This document shows, in pieces, positions 1-10,441 of a stretch of DNA of 64,000 nt. Origin of the DNA: Aidingimonas halophila (GTDB lineage Bacteria > Pseudomonadota > Gammaproteobacteria > Pseudomonadales > Halomonadaceae); the NCBI RefSeq assembly GCF_900106955.1, contig NZ_FNNI01000002.1:434001-498000 (forward strand), in the 5' to 3' direction. The position numbers and the translations under genes were made by a program. How positions within the stretch are numbered: position 1 is the first letter of the stretch; every line of letters begins with the position of its first letter. Under the pieces are notes generated by a model that had not been told where the DNA came from, did no database searches, and saw only the letters and a program-made list of their open reading frames with translations.

Positions 1-1469
1 ATCGGCAGGCGCTGATTCTGGTCCCCGAAATCGGCTTGACACCTCAGACGCTGACCCGTTTTCGACGACGTTTCCAGGTGCCTGTGGTTGCGATGCACTC
101 CGGACTGACGGACACCGAACGTCTCGATGCCTGGTTCGCCGCCATGAGCGGTCGTGCTCCAGTCGTCATCGGTACGCGCTCGGCGGTTTTCACTCCCCTG
201 GCCCGGCCGGGAGCCATCATCGTCGACGAAGAACACGACACCTCTCTCAAACAGCAAGACGGCCTTCGCTATCATGCTCGCGACCTGGCCTTGGTCAGAG
301 CACGACATCATGGCATCCCGATCGTTCTGGGAAGTGCCACCCCCTCCCTGGAAAGCCTTGCCAATGCGCGTAGCGGACATTACCGACACCTTCGACTGAC
401 ACAACGTGCCAGCCGCCACGCGCCGGCGCGCCTTGAGTTGGTCGACATGCGCGGACGTACGAATCGAGGAGGACTGATTCCCGGTGTGATCGATACCATC
501 GAAGCGACACTGCGTGCCGGCCATCAGGTCCTGGTGTTCATCAACAGGCGTGGATTCGCTCCCACGCTGGCCTGCCAGTCTTGTGGCTGGATGGCCGAAT
601 GCAGTCACTGTGATGCGCGGCTTACACTGCACCGTCAGCCGCCTCTGCTTGCCTGTCATCACTGTGAAGCCCGTCACTCGCTCCCCGATGCCTGCCCTGA
701 CTGTGGCAGCGCCGACCTGCGTCCCTTGGGGGCGGGCACCGAACGGGCCGAGGAAACACTGGCCGACTTGTTTCCCGACACGCCGGTCCACCGAATCGAC
801 CGTGACAGTACGCGGCGTAAGGATGCACTGGAGCACACGCTCAACGAGGTCCGGCGCGGCACTCCCTGTCTCTTGGTCGGGACGCAGATGCTGGCAAAGG
901 GCCACCACCTACCGCACGTTACCCTGGTCGTTGTGGTCAACGCCGATGCCGGACTTTATGCCAGCGACTTTCGCGCGCTGGAACACAGCGCCCAACTGCT
1001 CGAACAGGTCGCCGGGCGCGCGGGCCGGGCCCACCACCCCGGTCGGGTACTCGTCCAAACGTTGCACAGCGATGACCCACATCTCTCACTACTGGCCGAA
1101 AAGGGCTATGAAGCGCTGGCCGATTCGCTCCTGGAGGAGCGTCGCGTTGCGGCGCTCCCGCCCTATCGATACCTTGCCCTGGCGCGCTTCGAAAGCCCCC
1201 GCGAAGGGGATGTCATGGCATTGGCGGACACCGCTGCCCAGGCGGTGAAAGCCAGACTGACCGATCAGGCCCACACCCAATGCCTGGGTCCGGTGCCCGC
1301 GCCCATGGAGCGCCGACAAGGGCGTTATCATGTACAGTTGATGCTTTCCAGCACCCATCGGAGCAAGCTCCACGAAGCCAGCGCCTGGCTCATTGACTGG
1401 CTGGACAGGTCATCCCAGGCCCGGCGTGTCCGGTGGTCACTGGATATCGACCCACAAACGTTGAGCTAA
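1..1469 (+). CDS. priA: Primosomal protein N' (replication restart helicase PriA), 3' part
   Basis: The frame is open to the left edge of the window, so the N-terminal part (DNA-binding domain and Walker A) is missing; about 488 residues remain of a family that is usually about 730. The visible part carries the DEEHD helicase box, the SATPSLES motif, a zinc-binding module of four paired cysteines (CQSC, CSHC, CHHC, CPDC), and the helicase motifs GTQMLAKGHH and QVAGRAGR. PriA is the superfamily 2 helicase that rebuilds replication forks away from oriC by loading the primosome and DnaB. Translation starts outside the window; the internal TTG at 36 is not the start, because the residues before it (RQALILVPEIG) already match PriA. 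The next gene lies 211 bases downstream, and no clear terminator is visible between them. Confidence 0.97.
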   Translation, partial: RQALILVPEIGLTPQTLTRFRRRFQVPVVAMHSGLTDTERLDAWFAAMSGRAPVVIGTRSAVFTPLARPGAIIVDEEHDTSLKQQDGLRYHARDLALVRARHHGIPIVLGSATPSLESLANARSGHYRHLRLTQRASRHAPARLELVDMRGRTNRGGLIPGVIDTIEATLRAGHQVLVFINRRGFAPTLACQSCGWMAECSHCDARLTLHRQPPLLACHHCEARHSLPDACPDCGSADLRPLGAGTERAEETLADLFPDTPVHRIDRDSTRRKDALEHTLNEVRRGTPCLLVGTQMLAKGHHLPHVTLVVVVNADAGLYASDFRALEHSAQLLEQVAGRAGRAHHPGRVLVQTLHSDDPHLSLLAEKGYEALADSLLEERRVAALPPYRYLALARFESPREGDVMALADTAAQAVKARLTDQAHTQCLGPVPAPMERRQGRYHVQLMLSSTHRSKLHEASAWLIDWLDRSSQARRVRWSLDIDPQTLS

Positions 1470-1680
1470 AAAAGAAACACAAGCGGTGAGTTCGAAGAGT
1501 CGCCATCTCACGCATACTGTTCATGAGCCCCCGACGAAGCCGGCCAGGGTTTAAAGCCACAGCCCATTTGTCGATAATAGGCGGTCACCCACTGACGATA
1601 CCGACGGTTTCACGTCTTCTGTACGAGATCATCACTGTCGACGACGACGTTACGCCAGAGCCACAGGACACTCGGATTCC

Positions 1681-3366
1681 ATGAAAGAGACGATTACTGC
1701 GCTGCTCGGGGATGCGCTCAACACGCTCAAACAGCAGGGCGAAGTCCCCGATGACATCGACCCGACCATCAAAGTCGAGGCCACCAGGGACAAGGCTCAC
1801 GGCGACTATGCCACCAACCTGGCCATGATGCTGGCCAAGCCGGCAGGCAAGAACCCGCGGGATCTGGCCAATGCATTGGTCGCAGCCCTGCCCGAGAGTG
1901 CGGCCATCCGACAGACGGAGATTGCCGGCCCGGGATTCATCAATTTCTTTGCAGCGACCGATGCCATGGCACAGATCGTTGCCCGGATACTCGATGCCGG
2001 CGACAGCTTCGGGCGCAACCTGACCGGCGCCGGCGAGAAAGTGCAGGTGGAATTCGTGTCCGCCAACCCTACCGGCCCTTTGCATGTCGGCCACGGTCGT
2101 GGCGCCGCCATTGGCGACAGCATCTGCCGACTACTGGAAGCAACCGGTCATGATGTAACCCGAGAGTTCTACTACAACGATGCCGGTGCCCAGATAACCA
2201 ACCTGGCAAGGTCAGTTCAGGCTCGGGCCAAAGGGCTGGACCCCGAGGACGACGACTGGCCGGAAGACGGCTATCGGGGTGACTACATCATCGATGTCGC
2301 GAAGAGCTATCTGGCAGGCGAGACGGTCCATGCCGATGACCGCCACGTGACCGGAAAGACGGACCCCGACGATATCGATGCCATTCGCGACTTTGCGGTC
2401 GCCTACCTACGTCGTGAACAAGACCTTGATCTGAAAGCCTTTGGTGTCGAATTCGATGTGTACTTCCTCGAATCCTCTCTCTACGAGGATGGCAACGTGG
2501 AGGCGACTGCCAAACGCCTGATCGACGGCGGTCACACCTACGAAGCGGACGGTGCCCTGTGGCTGCGCACCACCGACTTCGGGGATGACAAGGATCGGGT
2601 GATGCGCAAGTCGGATGGCGAATACACCTACTTTCTCCCCGATGTTGCCTATCACCTCGACAAGTGGCAGCGCGGTTTCAAACAAGTCATCAATGAGCAA
2701 GGTGCCGACCACCACTCCACCGTGACCCGTGTTCGCGCCGGCTTACAAGCGCTGGAAACCGGGATTCCTGACGGCTGGCCGGACTACGTGCTCCACCAGA
2801 TGGTATTGGTGACCCGATCAGGCGTCGAGGTCAAGCTGTCCAAACGAGCGGGCAGTTATGTCACGTTACGTGACCTGATCGATGAAGTCGGCCGTGATGC
2901 CACACGCTATTTCCTGGCGGCGCGACGTGCCGATTCGCAATTGACATTCGATATCGACCTGGCTCGCTCGCAATCGAACGACAATCCGGTCTACTACATC
3001 CAGTATGCGCATGCCCGCGTCTGCAGCGTTCTGCGTAAAGCGGAAAACGAGGGGCAGAGGTTCGATCATGACCTTGCCATGGATCATCTGTCACAGTTGA
3101 CGACCGACCAGGAGAAGGCACTGATGAATCGCCTGTCCCGTTACCCCGAGGTCGTCGCCCACGCTGCACGAAGCCATGAACCACAGCATGTCGCTCAATA
3201 CCTCCAGGAACTGGCAAGCGATTTCCACACCTGCTACAACGCCGTCAAGGTCATGGTCGAGGATCCCTCTCTCCGTAATGCTCGCCTGGCACTGGGGCTG
3301 GCCACACGCCAGGTAATCCGAAACGGGCTCGACTTGCTGGGTGTCAGTGCTCCAGAGGAGATGTGA
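1681..3366 (+). CDS. argS: Arginyl-tRNA synthetase
   Basis: Class I aminoacyl-tRNA synthetase that charges tRNA-Arg in the cytoplasm. The 561-residue protein has the family's usual length. The HIGH-type signature is HVGHGRG near residues 135-141 and the KMSKS-equivalent is KLSKRAG near residue 385, which is the usual degenerate form in ArgS. The N-terminal Add-1 domain comes first and the C-terminal anticodon-binding domain (DALR type, with [16 protein letters not shown]) is intact to the stop. The ATG start has only a weak purine stretch (AGGACA) before it. The gene is followed after only 3 bases by the SPOR-domain gene, so the two are probably co-transcribed. Confidence 0.97.
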   Translation: MKETITALLGDALNTLKQQGEVPDDIDPTIKVEATRDKAHGDYATNLAMMLAKPAGKNPRDLANALVAALPESAAIRQTEIAGPGFINFFAATDAMAQIVARILDAGDSFGRNLTGAGEKVQVEFVSANPTGPLHVGHGRGAAIGDSICRLLEATGHDVTREFYYNDAGAQITNLARSVQARAKGLDPEDDDWPEDGYRGDYIIDVAKSYLAGETVHADDRHVTGKTDPDDIDAIRDFAVAYLRREQDLDLKAFGVEFDVYFLESSLYEDGNVEATAKRLIDGGHTYEADGALWLRTTDFGDDKDRVMRKSDGEYTYFLPDVAYHLDKWQRGFKQVINEQGADHHSTVTRVRAGLQALETGIPDGWPDYVLHQMVLVTRSGVEVKLSKRAGSYVTLRDLIDEVGRDATRYFLAARRADSQLTFDIDLARSQSNDNPVYYIQYAHARVCSVLRKAENEGQRFDHDLAMDHLSQLTTDQEKALMNRLSRYPEVVAHAARSHEPQHVAQYLQELASDFHTCYNAVKVMVEDPSLRNARLALGLATRQVIRNGLDLLGVSAPEEM

Positions 3367-3369
3367 TCG

Positions 3370-4089
3370 ATGGCGGCTCGCAAAGGGGGTTCCAGGCGTG
3401 GTGCTACCACGCGCAAGCGGTCAGCGAAAAAGCCCACACATTCCGGCCTGCCTGGCTGGCTCTGGGGGGTCGGTGGGCTGGTGGCCGGCTTTTTCCTGGC
3501 CCAGTACATGCAGGACTCGGCTCCCGAGCCGTTGGCCACCGTACTGCCCAAGACGCCCTCGCCGGAGCGCACCGCCACACCCGGTGAGTCGGGTGGCTCC
3601 GACACAGAGACCAACGGGGGCGAGTCGGGCGAAATGCCGACTTTCGAGTTCTACACGCTGCTCCCGGAATCCGAGGTCGTTGCGCCCGGAATGGAAAACG
3701 TGGTCGATACCGCAACGGCAACGGCCGACGCGACAACGGATACCGGAAGCACCGAGGACAGTGGTGATGAAGATGCATCGGATCCGATAGCCGCAGAGCT
3801 CGCCCGTATCGCCGATGCTGATGACGGTAGCGGCGACGATGGCGATACGAATCAGCGCTACATGCTCCAGGCCGCTTCATTTCGCCAGTCAAGCGATGCC
3901 GACGGGATGGCCGGGCGTTTGCGGGATGTCGGGCTGACAACGAGTGTCAATGAAGTGCAGACCAATGATGGTAATACCGTCTACCGTGTCCAGGTCGGTC
4001 CCTATCAGAACGACAAGGAACTCAATCGCGCCCAGGACCTCATGATGGCACAGGGCATTGAACCCTTGATGATTCAAGTACGCAATTGA
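3370..4089 (+). CDS. ftsN: FtsN-like SPOR-domain cell division protein
   Basis: A 239-residue single-pass inner-membrane protein. Residues 1-25 are basic (RRGATTRKRSAKK), one hydrophobic segment follows at about 29-47, then a long acidic, Thr/Asp/Gly-rich low-complexity linker, and the last 75 residues form a SPOR domain (RYMLQAASFRQ...RVQVGPY). SPOR domains bind denuded peptidoglycan at the division site. This architecture and the position directly upstream of hslVU are those of ftsN in Escherichia coli and Pseudomonas, so I call it FtsN. It is shorter than the E. coli protein (about 319 residues), mainly in the linker. The start lies 3 bases after argS; there is no strong separate ribosome binding site, which suggests coupling. 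Another SPOR protein is the alternative. Confidence 0.82.
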   Translation: MAARKGGSRRGATTRKRSAKKPTHSGLPGWLWGVGGLVAGFFLAQYMQDSAPEPLATVLPKTPSPERTATPGESGGSDTETNGGESGEMPTFEFYTLLPESEVVAPGMENVVDTATATADATTDTGSTEDSGDEDASDPIAAELARIADADDGSGDDGDTNQRYMLQAASFRQSSDADGMAGRLRDVGLTTSVNEVQTNDGNTVYRVQVGPYQNDKELNRAQDLMMAQGIEPLMIQVRN

Positions 4090-4135
4090 GTTGGCCGCGG
4101 TAGCGGTCTCATGTGGGATAATCTAACCAGAGACG

Positions 4136-4163
4136 CTTGATTTTACCCGACCCTGCCCACACG
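4136..4163 (+). promoter_or_regulatory. Candidate heat-shock (sigma-32) promoter of hslVU
   Basis: CTTGAT at 4136-4141 and CCCACACG at 4156-4163 are 14 bases apart, close to the sigma-32 pattern CTTGAA / CCCCATNT with a 13-17 base gap. They lie about 100 bases before hslV, which is a heat-shock operon in E. coli. The match is imperfect (CCCACA instead of CCCCAT), so this is a candidate only. Confidence 0.35.
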
Positions 4164-4263
4164 TCACGGATAACGTTTCCAATGGCGCCCTGCCTGACGA
4201 CGGCACCGGGTGCCCAACCATATCGGGGCTGGCTCATACCTCCCCTCGCGACGGAGCCTCTCA

Positions 4264-4782
4264 ATGACCACCATCGTTTCCGTACGCCGCGGTGAACGGG
4301 TTGCTTTGGCCGGCGACGGCCAGGTATCACTGGGCGATACCGTACTCAAGGGCAATGCCAGTAAGGTACGACGCCTTTATCGAAGCCAGGTGCTGGCCGG
4401 CTTTGCCGGCGGAACAGCCGATGCTTTCACACTGTTCGAACGCTTCGAAGCCCAGTTGGAGAAACATCAGGGCCACCTGGTCAAATCCGCCGTGGAGCTG
4501 GCCAAGGATTGGCGCACCGATCGTGCACTGCGCAGACTCGAGGCCATGCTGGCGGTTGCCGACAAGCATGCCTCACTGATCATCACCGGTAACGGCGACG
4601 TGGTCGAACCCGAGCGGGGCATCATCGCTATCGGATCGGGTGGCAACTTTGCTCTGTCCGCCGCCAGGGCATTGCTTGAAAACACCGATCTGTCGGCCCG
4701 CGACATCACCGAAAAATCTCTGGAGATCGCCGGCGATATCTGCGTCTATACCAATCACCAGATTACCTTGGAAGAGCTTTGA
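4264..4782 (+). CDS. hslV: ATP-dependent protease subunit HslV (ClpQ)
   Basis: N-terminal-nucleophile peptidase, 172 residues, that forms the double hexameric proteolytic core capped by HslU. I choose the ATG at 4264 because removal of Met-1 exposes Thr-2 (TTIVSVRRG), the catalytic nucleophile of the family; the earlier in-frame ATG at 4210 would add 18 residues and bury it. A GGAG ribosome binding site lies about 8 bases upstream of the chosen start. Downstream family segments [24 protein letters not shown] and [14 protein letters not shown] are present. hslU begins 3 bases after the stop, so the two subunits are made from one message. Confidence 0.97.
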   Translation: MTTIVSVRRGERVALAGDGQVSLGDTVLKGNASKVRRLYRSQVLAGFAGGTADAFTLFERFEAQLEKHQGHLVKSAVELAKDWRTDRALRRLEAMLAVADKHASLIITGNGDVVEPERGIIAIGSGGNFALSAARALLENTDLSARDITEKSLEIAGDICVYTNHQITLEEL

Positions 4783-4785
4783 ATC

Positions 4786-6108
4786 ATGACCCAGATGACC
4801 CCCCGCGAGATCGTCCACGCGCTCGACCAATTCATCATCGGTCAACAAGAGGCCAAGCGCGCCGTCGCCATCGCACTGCGAAATCGCTGGCGTCGAATGC
4901 AACTGGACGACGACCTGCGCCCGGAAGTGACGCCCAAGAACATCTTGATGATCGGTCCCACAGGAGTGGGCAAAACCGAAATCGCTCGTCGTCTTGCCAA
5001 GCTGGCACGTGCCCCCTTCATCAAGGTGGAAGCCACCAAATTCACCGAAGTCGGCTATGTCGGTCGGGACGTCGAATCGATCGTGCGCGATTTGACCGAA
5101 GCCGCGATCAAGATGGTACGTGAGCAGGCCAAGGAGGAGGTCCGTCACAAAGCCGATGACGCCGCCGAGGACCGGATCCTCGATGCGTTGCTCCCACCGC
5201 CACGCGGGCAGGAGGATCAACCTCGTACCGAGAACGCGACTCGCCAGACATTCCGCAAGAAGTTGCGTGAAGGACAACTCGACGACAAGGAAATCGACAT
5301 CGAGGTCACCCCCCAATCCGGCGGCATCGATATCATGACACCGCCGGGCATGGAGGACATGACCAATCAACTCCAGAGTCTGTTTGCCAACATGGGCAAG
5401 CAAAAGACCGAAACCAAACGGGTGACCGTCAAGGATGCCTGGCAACTGTTGCGTGATGAAGAGGCTGCCAAGCTGGTCAACGAAGAGGAGATCAAACGTC
5501 GTGCCATCGATGCGGTGGAGCAACACGGCATCGTCTTCCTCGACGAGCTCGACAAGGTCGCCAAAGGCAGCGGCCAGTCGAGTGGCGGCGATGTCTCCCG
5601 TGAAGGTGTGCAACGCGACCTTCTGCCCCTGATCGAAGGCTCCACGGTATCGACAAAGCACGGCATGGTGCGTACCGATCACATCTTGTTCATTGCCTCG
5701 GGTGCCTTTCACCTCTCCAAGCCTTCGGATCTGATTCCCGAGTTGCAGGGCCGTTTGCCGATCCGGGTCGAGCTCGAGGCATTAACGCCGGATGATTTTC
5801 AGCGCATCCTCACAGAGCCGTCTGCAGCCTTGACCAAGCAGTACCAGGCACTCCTGGCAACCGATGGGCTGGACGTCGTGTTCACCGAGGACGGGATCCA
5901 GCGAATCGCAGAAATCTCCTGGCAGGTCAACGAAGGGACCGAAAACATCGGTGCCCGCCGGCTGCATACCGTCATGGAACGCTTACTGGATGAAGCGTCC
6001 TTCAAGGGGGGAGACCTGGGCAGCCCATTGACCATCGATGCCACGTACGTCAATCAGCAACTGGGGGAACTGGCCGTCGACGAAGATCTGTCGCGGTACA
6101 TTCTTTAA
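4786..6108 (+). CDS. hslU: HslU (ClpY) ATPase subunit of the HslUV protease
   Basis: AAA+ unfoldase of 440 residues that recognises substrates and threads them into HslV. The N-terminal segment [16 protein letters not shown] is typical; Walker A is GPTGVGKT near residues 57-64 and Walker [10 protein letters not shown] near 249-257. Between them lies the variable, charged I domain (about 110-240). The arginine finger and sensor region (GRLPIRVEL) follows, and the C-terminus SRYIL is the conserved tail that inserts into HslV. It is translationally linked to hslV. Confidence 0.98.
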   Translation: MTQMTPREIVHALDQFIIGQQEAKRAVAIALRNRWRRMQLDDDLRPEVTPKNILMIGPTGVGKTEIARRLAKLARAPFIKVEATKFTEVGYVGRDVESIVRDLTEAAIKMVREQAKEEVRHKADDAAEDRILDALLPPPRGQEDQPRTENATRQTFRKKLREGQLDDKEIDIEVTPQSGGIDIMTPPGMEDMTNQLQSLFANMGKQKTETKRVTVKDAWQLLRDEEAAKLVNEEEIKRRAIDAVEQHGIVFLDELDKVAKGSGQSSGGDVSREGVQRDLLPLIEGSTVSTKHGMVRTDHILFIASGAFHLSKPSDLIPELQGRLPIRVELEALTPDDFQRILTEPSAALTKQYQALLATDGLDVVFTEDGIQRIAEISWQVNEGTENIGARRLHTVMERLLDEASFKGGDLGSPLTIDATYVNQQLGELAVDEDLSRYIL

Positions 6109-6140
6109 CTACAGCCGTGAACCAGCAGCTGTAAGCAAGA

Positions 6141-6180
6141 GTGGAGGGTAAGGTGTCAGTGAACGACCCCTTACCCCCAC
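6141..6180 (+). terminator. Hairpin downstream of hslU
   Basis: GTGGAGGGTAAGG (6141-6153) can pair with CCTTACCCCCAC (6169-6180), giving a 12-bp stem with one bulged A. It sits 32 bases after the hslU stop. There is no U-rich tail, so it may be a Rho-independent terminator of low efficiency or a 3'-end stabiliser. Confidence 0.4.
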
Positions 6181-6303
6181 TGCCCTGGCCCCAGACCCGG
6201 ACACAGGGTGGGCAGACGAACAATTGCGACGGTTCACTAGCCCCCAGTTCCTGGCTCATGGATGACTGATCGCTCCAGACTCACCGTTTACCGAAGGTGT
6301 CTT

Positions 6304-6687
6304 ATGTCAGCTCCCATTCCCACTCGCGTGCACTACCATCAGAAATCCCGCGAACTGGAACTGGCTTACCAGAATGGTGAAAGCTATCGCTTGTCCGTCG
6401 AATACCTGCGGGTGTATTCACCGTCAGCCGAGGTTCGTGGACATGGTGGCGATACCGCCGTACTCCAGGTCGGCAAAAAGGATGTGGGGTTGCAGAACAT
6501 TACCCAAGCCGGCCGCTATGCGCTCAAGCTTCACTTCGACGATGGCCACGACAGCGGCCTGTACAGCTGGGACTACCTTTATTCATTGGCGGTCAACCAG
6601 GAGGCCAACTGGGCCGATTACCTGCGACGACTGGAAGAGGCCGGTGAGTCTCGGCAACCCAAGACGATTCAGTTCAAGGAGTTGTAA
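6304..6687 (+). CDS. DUF971 protein (gamma-butyrobetaine hydroxylase-like N-terminal domain)
   Basis: A 127-residue cytoplasmic protein made of one DUF971 domain, the fold found at the N-terminus of gamma-butyrobetaine hydroxylases but here standing alone. Recognisable segments are the start [17 protein letters not shown] and [20 protein letters not shown]. Start chosen at 6304 because AAGGTG sits 5 bases upstream; the in-frame ATG at 6262 lacks a ribosome binding site and adds a non-conserved tail. The same family member lies next to hslVU in pseudomonads. Its function is not established; a role in Fe-S or iron handling has been suggested for related proteins, but nothing here tests that. 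Confidence 0.85.
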   Translation: MSAPIPTRVHYHQKSRELELAYQNGESYRLSVEYLRVYSPSAEVRGHGGDTAVLQVGKKDVGLQNITQAGRYALKLHFDDGHDSGLYSWDYLYSLAVNQEANWADYLRRLEEAGESRQPKTIQFKEL

Positions 6688-6767
6688 GCTCCACACCCCC
6701 TCACAAAGACAAGTGCGGCATCGGGACGCTACAATATCTCCACTCGCAGTCTGACCAGGGATCCCTG

Positions 6768-7514
6768 ATGGAAAAACGCACGACACACTTCGGCTACCAG
6801 GAAGTGCCGTTCGAGGAGAAGGCCTCACGGGTTGCTGACGTCTTTCACTCGGTTGCCGCCCGTTATGACGTCATGAATGACTTGATGTCGCTGGGCATCC
6901 ACCGGTACTGGAAGCGCCTGACCATAGAACGTGCTGCCGTGCGCAAAGGACACCAGGTCCTGGATATTGCCGGAGGCACAGGCGATCTTGCACTTCCGTT
7001 TGCACAGCGAGTCGGTACCGAAGGACGCGTGGTCTTGGCGGACATCAACGAGTCCATGCTGCGTGTCGGTCGTGAAAAGCTCCTTGATCAGGGAGTGGGG
7101 GGCAACGTGGAATACGTTCAGGCCAACGCCGAATGCCTGCCTTTCCCCGATAATCATTTCCATTGCATTACCATCGCCTTTGGCTTGCGCAACGTGACGG
7201 ACAAGGACGCCGCCCTTCGCTCCATGGCCCGTGTTTTAAGGCCGGGGGGCCGGCTATTGATTCTGGAGTTCTCCAAACCGCTCCATCAGATACTGTCACG
7301 CGTCTATGACGAGTACTCTTTCAAGGTTCTGCCTCGTATAGGGGAGTGGGTGGCGGGCGATGCCGACAGCTATCGTTATCTGGCCGAGTCGATCCGCATG
7401 CATCCCGACCAGGAGACCCTCAAGTCGATGATGGAATCCGCGGGCTTGGAGCGCGTCGACTATACCAACCTGACCGGCGGCATCGTCGCCCTGCATCGTG
7501 GCATCAAACTGTAA
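6768..7514 (+). CDS. ubiE: Ubiquinone/menaquinone C-methyltransferase UbiE
   Basis: S-adenosylmethionine-dependent methyltransferase, 248 residues, which adds the C-5 (C2) methyl group of the quinone ring. The family opening [13 protein letters not shown] and the SAM-binding motif [13 protein letters not shown] are present, followed by the family motif [13 protein letters not shown] and a C-terminal [14 protein letters not shown]. It begins the ubiE-ubiJ-ubiB cluster: its stop codon TAA shares one base with the ubiJ start, so translation is likely coupled. It acts in the Ubi complex at the membrane surface. Confidence 0.97.
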   Translation: MEKRTTHFGYQEVPFEEKASRVADVFHSVAARYDVMNDLMSLGIHRYWKRLTIERAAVRKGHQVLDIAGGTGDLALPFAQRVGTEGRVVLADINESMLRVGREKLLDQGVGGNVEYVQANAECLPFPDNHFHCITIAFGLRNVTDKDAALRSMARVLRPGGRLLILEFSKPLHQILSRVYDEYSFKVLPRIGEWVAGDADSYRYLAESIRMHPDQETLKSMMESAGLERVDYTNLTGGIVALHRGIKL

Positions 7515-8137
7515 TGTGGATCTCCGCTCTGGAACGGTGTCTCAACGTCGTGCTGGCCAGAGATCCGGCAGCCTCCACAAGGCTGTCGCGGCTGGCGGGA
7601 ACGCGGCTGCGACTTCGCGTCACCCGGCCCCGCTACGACTTGACCCTGTCATTTTCTGCTGACGGCGTGGCCTTGATGCACGGCCTGCCGGCGAATGATC
7701 GCTCGGGCGATATCGACGTCGAGCTCGACGAACGGACAATGCGCGAGCTATTGACTGGGCACTCTATCGAACAGCTAATGTTCAATGGACACATGAGGGT
7801 TCGTGGAAGTGTCATGCGGCTCGAGGCGATCCGGGATTTATTCCTGGATATGGATCTCGACTGGGAAGGCGCATTGGCAACCTGGCTCGGCGATACTCCC
7901 GCTCATGGCCTTGCCGAAAGCCTTCGCTATGTCATGCGGTTCGAGCATCGCATTCGTCGCGAGTTGAGCGCGGACTTGCGTGACTATGTCTTCGAAGAAG
8001 CGCGTTTACTGCCCGGCCGTGCTCAGGCGGAGGTGGTACGCGATCATCTCACTGAACTCGACACGACCCTGGATCGACTCGATGCCCGTATTGCCCGTCT
8101 CCAGCGACGCATGGACCAGCGGCGGAGGGTAGCATGA
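7514..8137 (+). CDS. ubiJ: Ubiquinone biosynthesis accessory factor UbiJ
   Basis: A 207-residue soluble protein with an N-terminal SCP2 (sterol carrier-like) lipid-binding domain (about 20-110, with [13 protein letters not shown] and [14 protein letters not shown]) and a C-terminal helical, coiled-coil part ending in a basic tail ([11 protein letters not shown]). UbiJ with UbiK organises the Ubi enzymes and binds the isoprenoid tail. I use the ATG at 7514, which overlaps the ubiE stop by one base; the longer frame from 7346 would run deep into ubiE. The stop overlaps the ubiB start (ATGA). Order ubiE-ubiJ-ubiB is that of E. coli and supports the call despite low sequence conservation in this family. 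Confidence 0.9.
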   Translation: MWISALERCLNVVLARDPAASTRLSRLAGTRLRLRVTRPRYDLTLSFSADGVALMHGLPANDRSGDIDVELDERTMRELLTGHSIEQLMFNGHMRVRGSVMRLEAIRDLFLDMDLDWEGALATWLGDTPAHGLAESLRYVMRFEHRIRRELSADLRDYVFEEARLLPGRAQAEVVRDHLTELDTTLDRLDARIARLQRRMDQRRRVA

Positions 8138-9756
8138 CCTTTCGATTGCTGCGCATACTTTGGGTCATCACGCGCTTTCGCCTGGACACACTGATTCCCC
8201 TGGACCGCCTTCCATGGCTGCCAAGACTGGCTTTCCGTCTCTCCCCCCTGCGCCTGATACCCGTCGGCCAGCGTCCACATGGTGAGCGACTGCGTCTGGC
8301 GCTGGAAGCTCTGGGCCCCGTGTTCATCAAGTTTGGACAGATGCTCTCCACACGTCGTGATTTGTTGCCACCGGATATCGCCGATGAACTCAGACGGCTG
8401 CAGGACCAGGTTCCTCCCTTCTCCGGGGACGAAGCGGTGAGGCTCGTCGAGCAAGAGCTGGAAATACCGTTGGCCGAAGCATTTGTTGCCTTTGATCGTC
8501 ATCCGCTTGCCTCAGCCTCGGTCGCCCAGGTTCATGCGGCTCGTCTACACGATGGAGAGGAGGTCGTCGTCAAGATCATCCGGCCAGGTATCGAGCGAGT
8601 GATGCGGCAGGATATCGCCCTGATGTATCGCGTGGCGCATTTACTCAAATGGATACCGGAAGCGCGACGACTAAGGCCAATAGAAGTCGTGTCCGACTAC
8701 GAGGCGACCCTCTTCGACGAACTTGACCTCCACAAGGAAGCCGCCAACACCTCCCAACTCAAACGTAACTTCAAGAACTCCCCGCTACTGTATGTGCCTG
8801 CCATCCATTGGCAACTGTCTCGTCGTCGCGTCATGGTACAGGAGCGGATATACGGCGTGCCGGTCGCCGACATGGAGGCACTCAGGACCCAGGGAACCGA
8901 TCTTCGCAAACTTGCCGAACGCGGGGTGGAGATCTTTTTCACCCAGGTGTTCCGCGACAATTTCTTTCACGCCGACATGCATCCCGGCAATATATTTGTC
9001 ACCCAGGGAGCGCATCATGACCCGCAATACATCGCTATCGACTGCGGTATCGTCGGAAGCCTGACCCGCGAGGACCAGGACTATCTGGCACGCAACCTGC
9101 TCGCCTTCTTCCATCAGGACTACTATGAGGTCGCTGCATTGCATATCGAATCAGGCTGGGTGGGTGAAGATACGCGTGCCAACGAATTTGCCGCAGCGAT
9201 ACGCGCCGTGTGTGAGCCAATACTGGAAAAGCCGCTGAAGGACATATCGTTCGGGCAGGTACTGCTGGGACTCTTTCAAACGGCCAGGCGCTTTAACATG
9301 GAAGTCCAGCCGCAACTGGTGCTATTGCAGAAGACTCTGCTCAATATCGAAGGGCTCGGGCGCCAGCTCTATCCCGACCTCGACCTGTGGAGCACCGCTA
9401 AACCCTTCCTGGAACGCTGGATGCGTGAACGTGCCGGGCCGCAGGGACTCTGGAGCTCTCTCAAACGACAGGCACCGGAGCTTACACGCCAACTCCCCGA
9501 GCTACCTGTGCTGGCACATCAGGCCTTGATGCGTGCCGATATCGATCATAAGCAGCGCCGCCGCCAGGCGAATGCCGTGGACAGTGTAAGTCGACACATG
9601 CGACGAACCACACGCAGCGCGCGTCGGCTGCGTATCGGCCTTCTGTTACTCGCGCTCGCCCTGGCCTGGGAGCCTCTGCTGGAGTGGGCCCTGAATCAAC
9701 CATGGCCGATACTCGCTGTTGCTGCCTTGGGCGTCATACTATTGGCCTGGCACTGA
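8134..9756 (+). CDS. ubiB: UbiB atypical kinase/ATPase for ubiquinone biosynthesis
   Basis: A 540-residue ABC1/ADCK/UbiB-family protein, an atypical protein-kinase-like ATPase needed for ubiquinone assembly. The KxGQ motif appears as [16 protein letters not shown] near residues 65-80, the nucleotide-binding lysine in [11 protein letters not shown], and the catalytic-type segment [13 protein letters not shown] and the metal-binding IDCGIVGSL follow. Two hydrophobic segments at the extreme C-terminus ([10 protein letters not shown] and [14 protein letters not shown]) anchor it in the inner membrane. The start overlaps the ubiJ stop by 4 bases. Confidence 0.97.
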   Translation: MTFRLLRILWVITRFRLDTLIPLDRLPWLPRLAFRLSPLRLIPVGQRPHGERLRLALEALGPVFIKFGQMLSTRRDLLPPDIADELRRLQDQVPPFSGDEAVRLVEQELEIPLAEAFVAFDRHPLASASVAQVHAARLHDGEEVVVKIIRPGIERVMRQDIALMYRVAHLLKWIPEARRLRPIEVVSDYEATLFDELDLHKEAANTSQLKRNFKNSPLLYVPAIHWQLSRRRVMVQERIYGVPVADMEALRTQGTDLRKLAERGVEIFFTQVFRDNFFHADMHPGNIFVTQGAHHDPQYIAIDCGIVGSLTREDQDYLARNLLAFFHQDYYEVAALHIESGWVGEDTRANEFAAAIRAVCEPILEKPLKDISFGQVLLGLFQTARRFNMEVQPQLVLLQKTLLNIEGLGRQLYPDLDLWSTAKPFLERWMRERAGPQGLWSSLKRQAPELTRQLPELPVLAHQALMRADIDHKQRRRQANAVDSVSRHMRRTTRSARRLRIGLLLLALALAWEPLLEWALNQPWPILAVAALGVILLAWH

Positions 9757-9805
9757 AACCTGTCTTGCCATACGATGCAGACATGAGCATGAGGAAAGCA
9801 TTTCG

Positions 9806-10144
9806 ATGAGTGACACACTCGAACAATTGACAGAGATACTCGAACAACGCCGCTCAGCCGACCCTGCACACTCTTATGTCGCCTCGTTGCATCACAAGGG
9901 GTTGAACAAGATACTGGAAAAGATCGGCGAAGAGGCGACCGAGACCATCCTGGCAGCCAAGGATGCACAAACCGGCGTTGAAACGCATCGTCAGGCCGTG
10001 ATCGCCGAAACGGCCGACCTGTGGTTTCATAGCTTAGTGATGCTTTCACATCTGGGCATTGCTCACGACGATGTCCTGAACGAACTGGCGCGACGTTTTG
10101 GTGTCTCCGGTTTAGACGAAAAAGCCGCCCGTTCGGCCGATTAA
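9806..10144 (+). CDS. hisE: Phosphoribosyl-ATP pyrophosphatase (HisE)
   Basis: A 112-residue MazG-like all-helical pyrophosphohydrolase for the second step of histidine synthesis (phosphoribosyl-ATP to phosphoribosyl-AMP). The conserved block [19 protein letters not shown] with its acidic metal ligands and [13 protein letters not shown] are clear. Start chosen at 9806 because GAGGAAAG lies 9 bases upstream; the frame open from 9719 covers the ubiB 3' end. It is a free-standing domain, not a HisIE fusion. In pseudomonads hisI sits between ubiB and hisE; here the gap is only 49 bases, so hisI must be elsewhere. Confidence 0.94.
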   Translation: MSDTLEQLTEILEQRRSADPAHSYVASLHHKGLNKILEKIGEEATETILAAKDAQTGVETHRQAVIAETADLWFHSLVMLSHLGIAHDDVLNELARRFGVSGLDEKAARSAD

Positions 10145-10177
10145 CCTGGCTTCAAGCCAGACATTGGGAGAAACACT

Positions 10178-10435
10178 ATGTTAGGTGGTATCAGTATCTG
10201 GCAACTCCTGATCGTGCTGGGAATCATCATCCTGATTTTTGGCACCAAGAAGTTGCGTAACGTCGGAGGTGACCTGGGGGGAGCCGTCAAGGGCTTCAAG
10301 AAGGCCATGCATGAAGAAGAAAAAGACGACGAAAAAAACGATACCCAACAGCGTGTCAGTCACGAAGATGATCAGGGCACGACCTACGACGTCAAGGCCG
10401 AGCATAAGGTCGAGGACCAGGACGAGCGAAAATAA
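10178..10435 (+). CDS. tatA: Twin-arginine translocase subunit TatA
   Basis: An 85-residue protein with an N-terminal transmembrane helix ([18 protein letters not shown]), the hinge FGTKKLRN, an amphipathic helix ([16 protein letters not shown]) and a highly charged, Asp/Glu/Lys-rich tail. TatA oligomers form the transient pore for folded proteins carrying RR signal peptides. The upstream GGGAG is well spaced from the ATG. The tatABC genes are in order with gaps of 6 and -4 bases, so they are one operon, perhaps including hisE (33 bases upstream). Confidence 0.96.
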   Translation: MLGGISIWQLLIVLGIIILIFGTKKLRNVGGDLGGAVKGFKKAMHEEEKDDEKNDTQQRVSHEDDQGTTYDVKAEHKVEDQDERK

Positions 10436-10441
10436 ACGGCC

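Noticed and set aside
1470-1680. Terminator or small gene in the priA-argS gap
   Set aside because: No convincing hairpin with U tract and no coding signal; only ordinary intergenic sequence is seen.
4573-5712. 379-codon minus-strand open frame opposite hslV and hslU
   Set aside because: It is antisense to two clearly conserved genes, has low-complexity His/Leu/Asp-rich composition, no ribosome binding site and no family resemblance; it reflects the GC-rich third-position bias.
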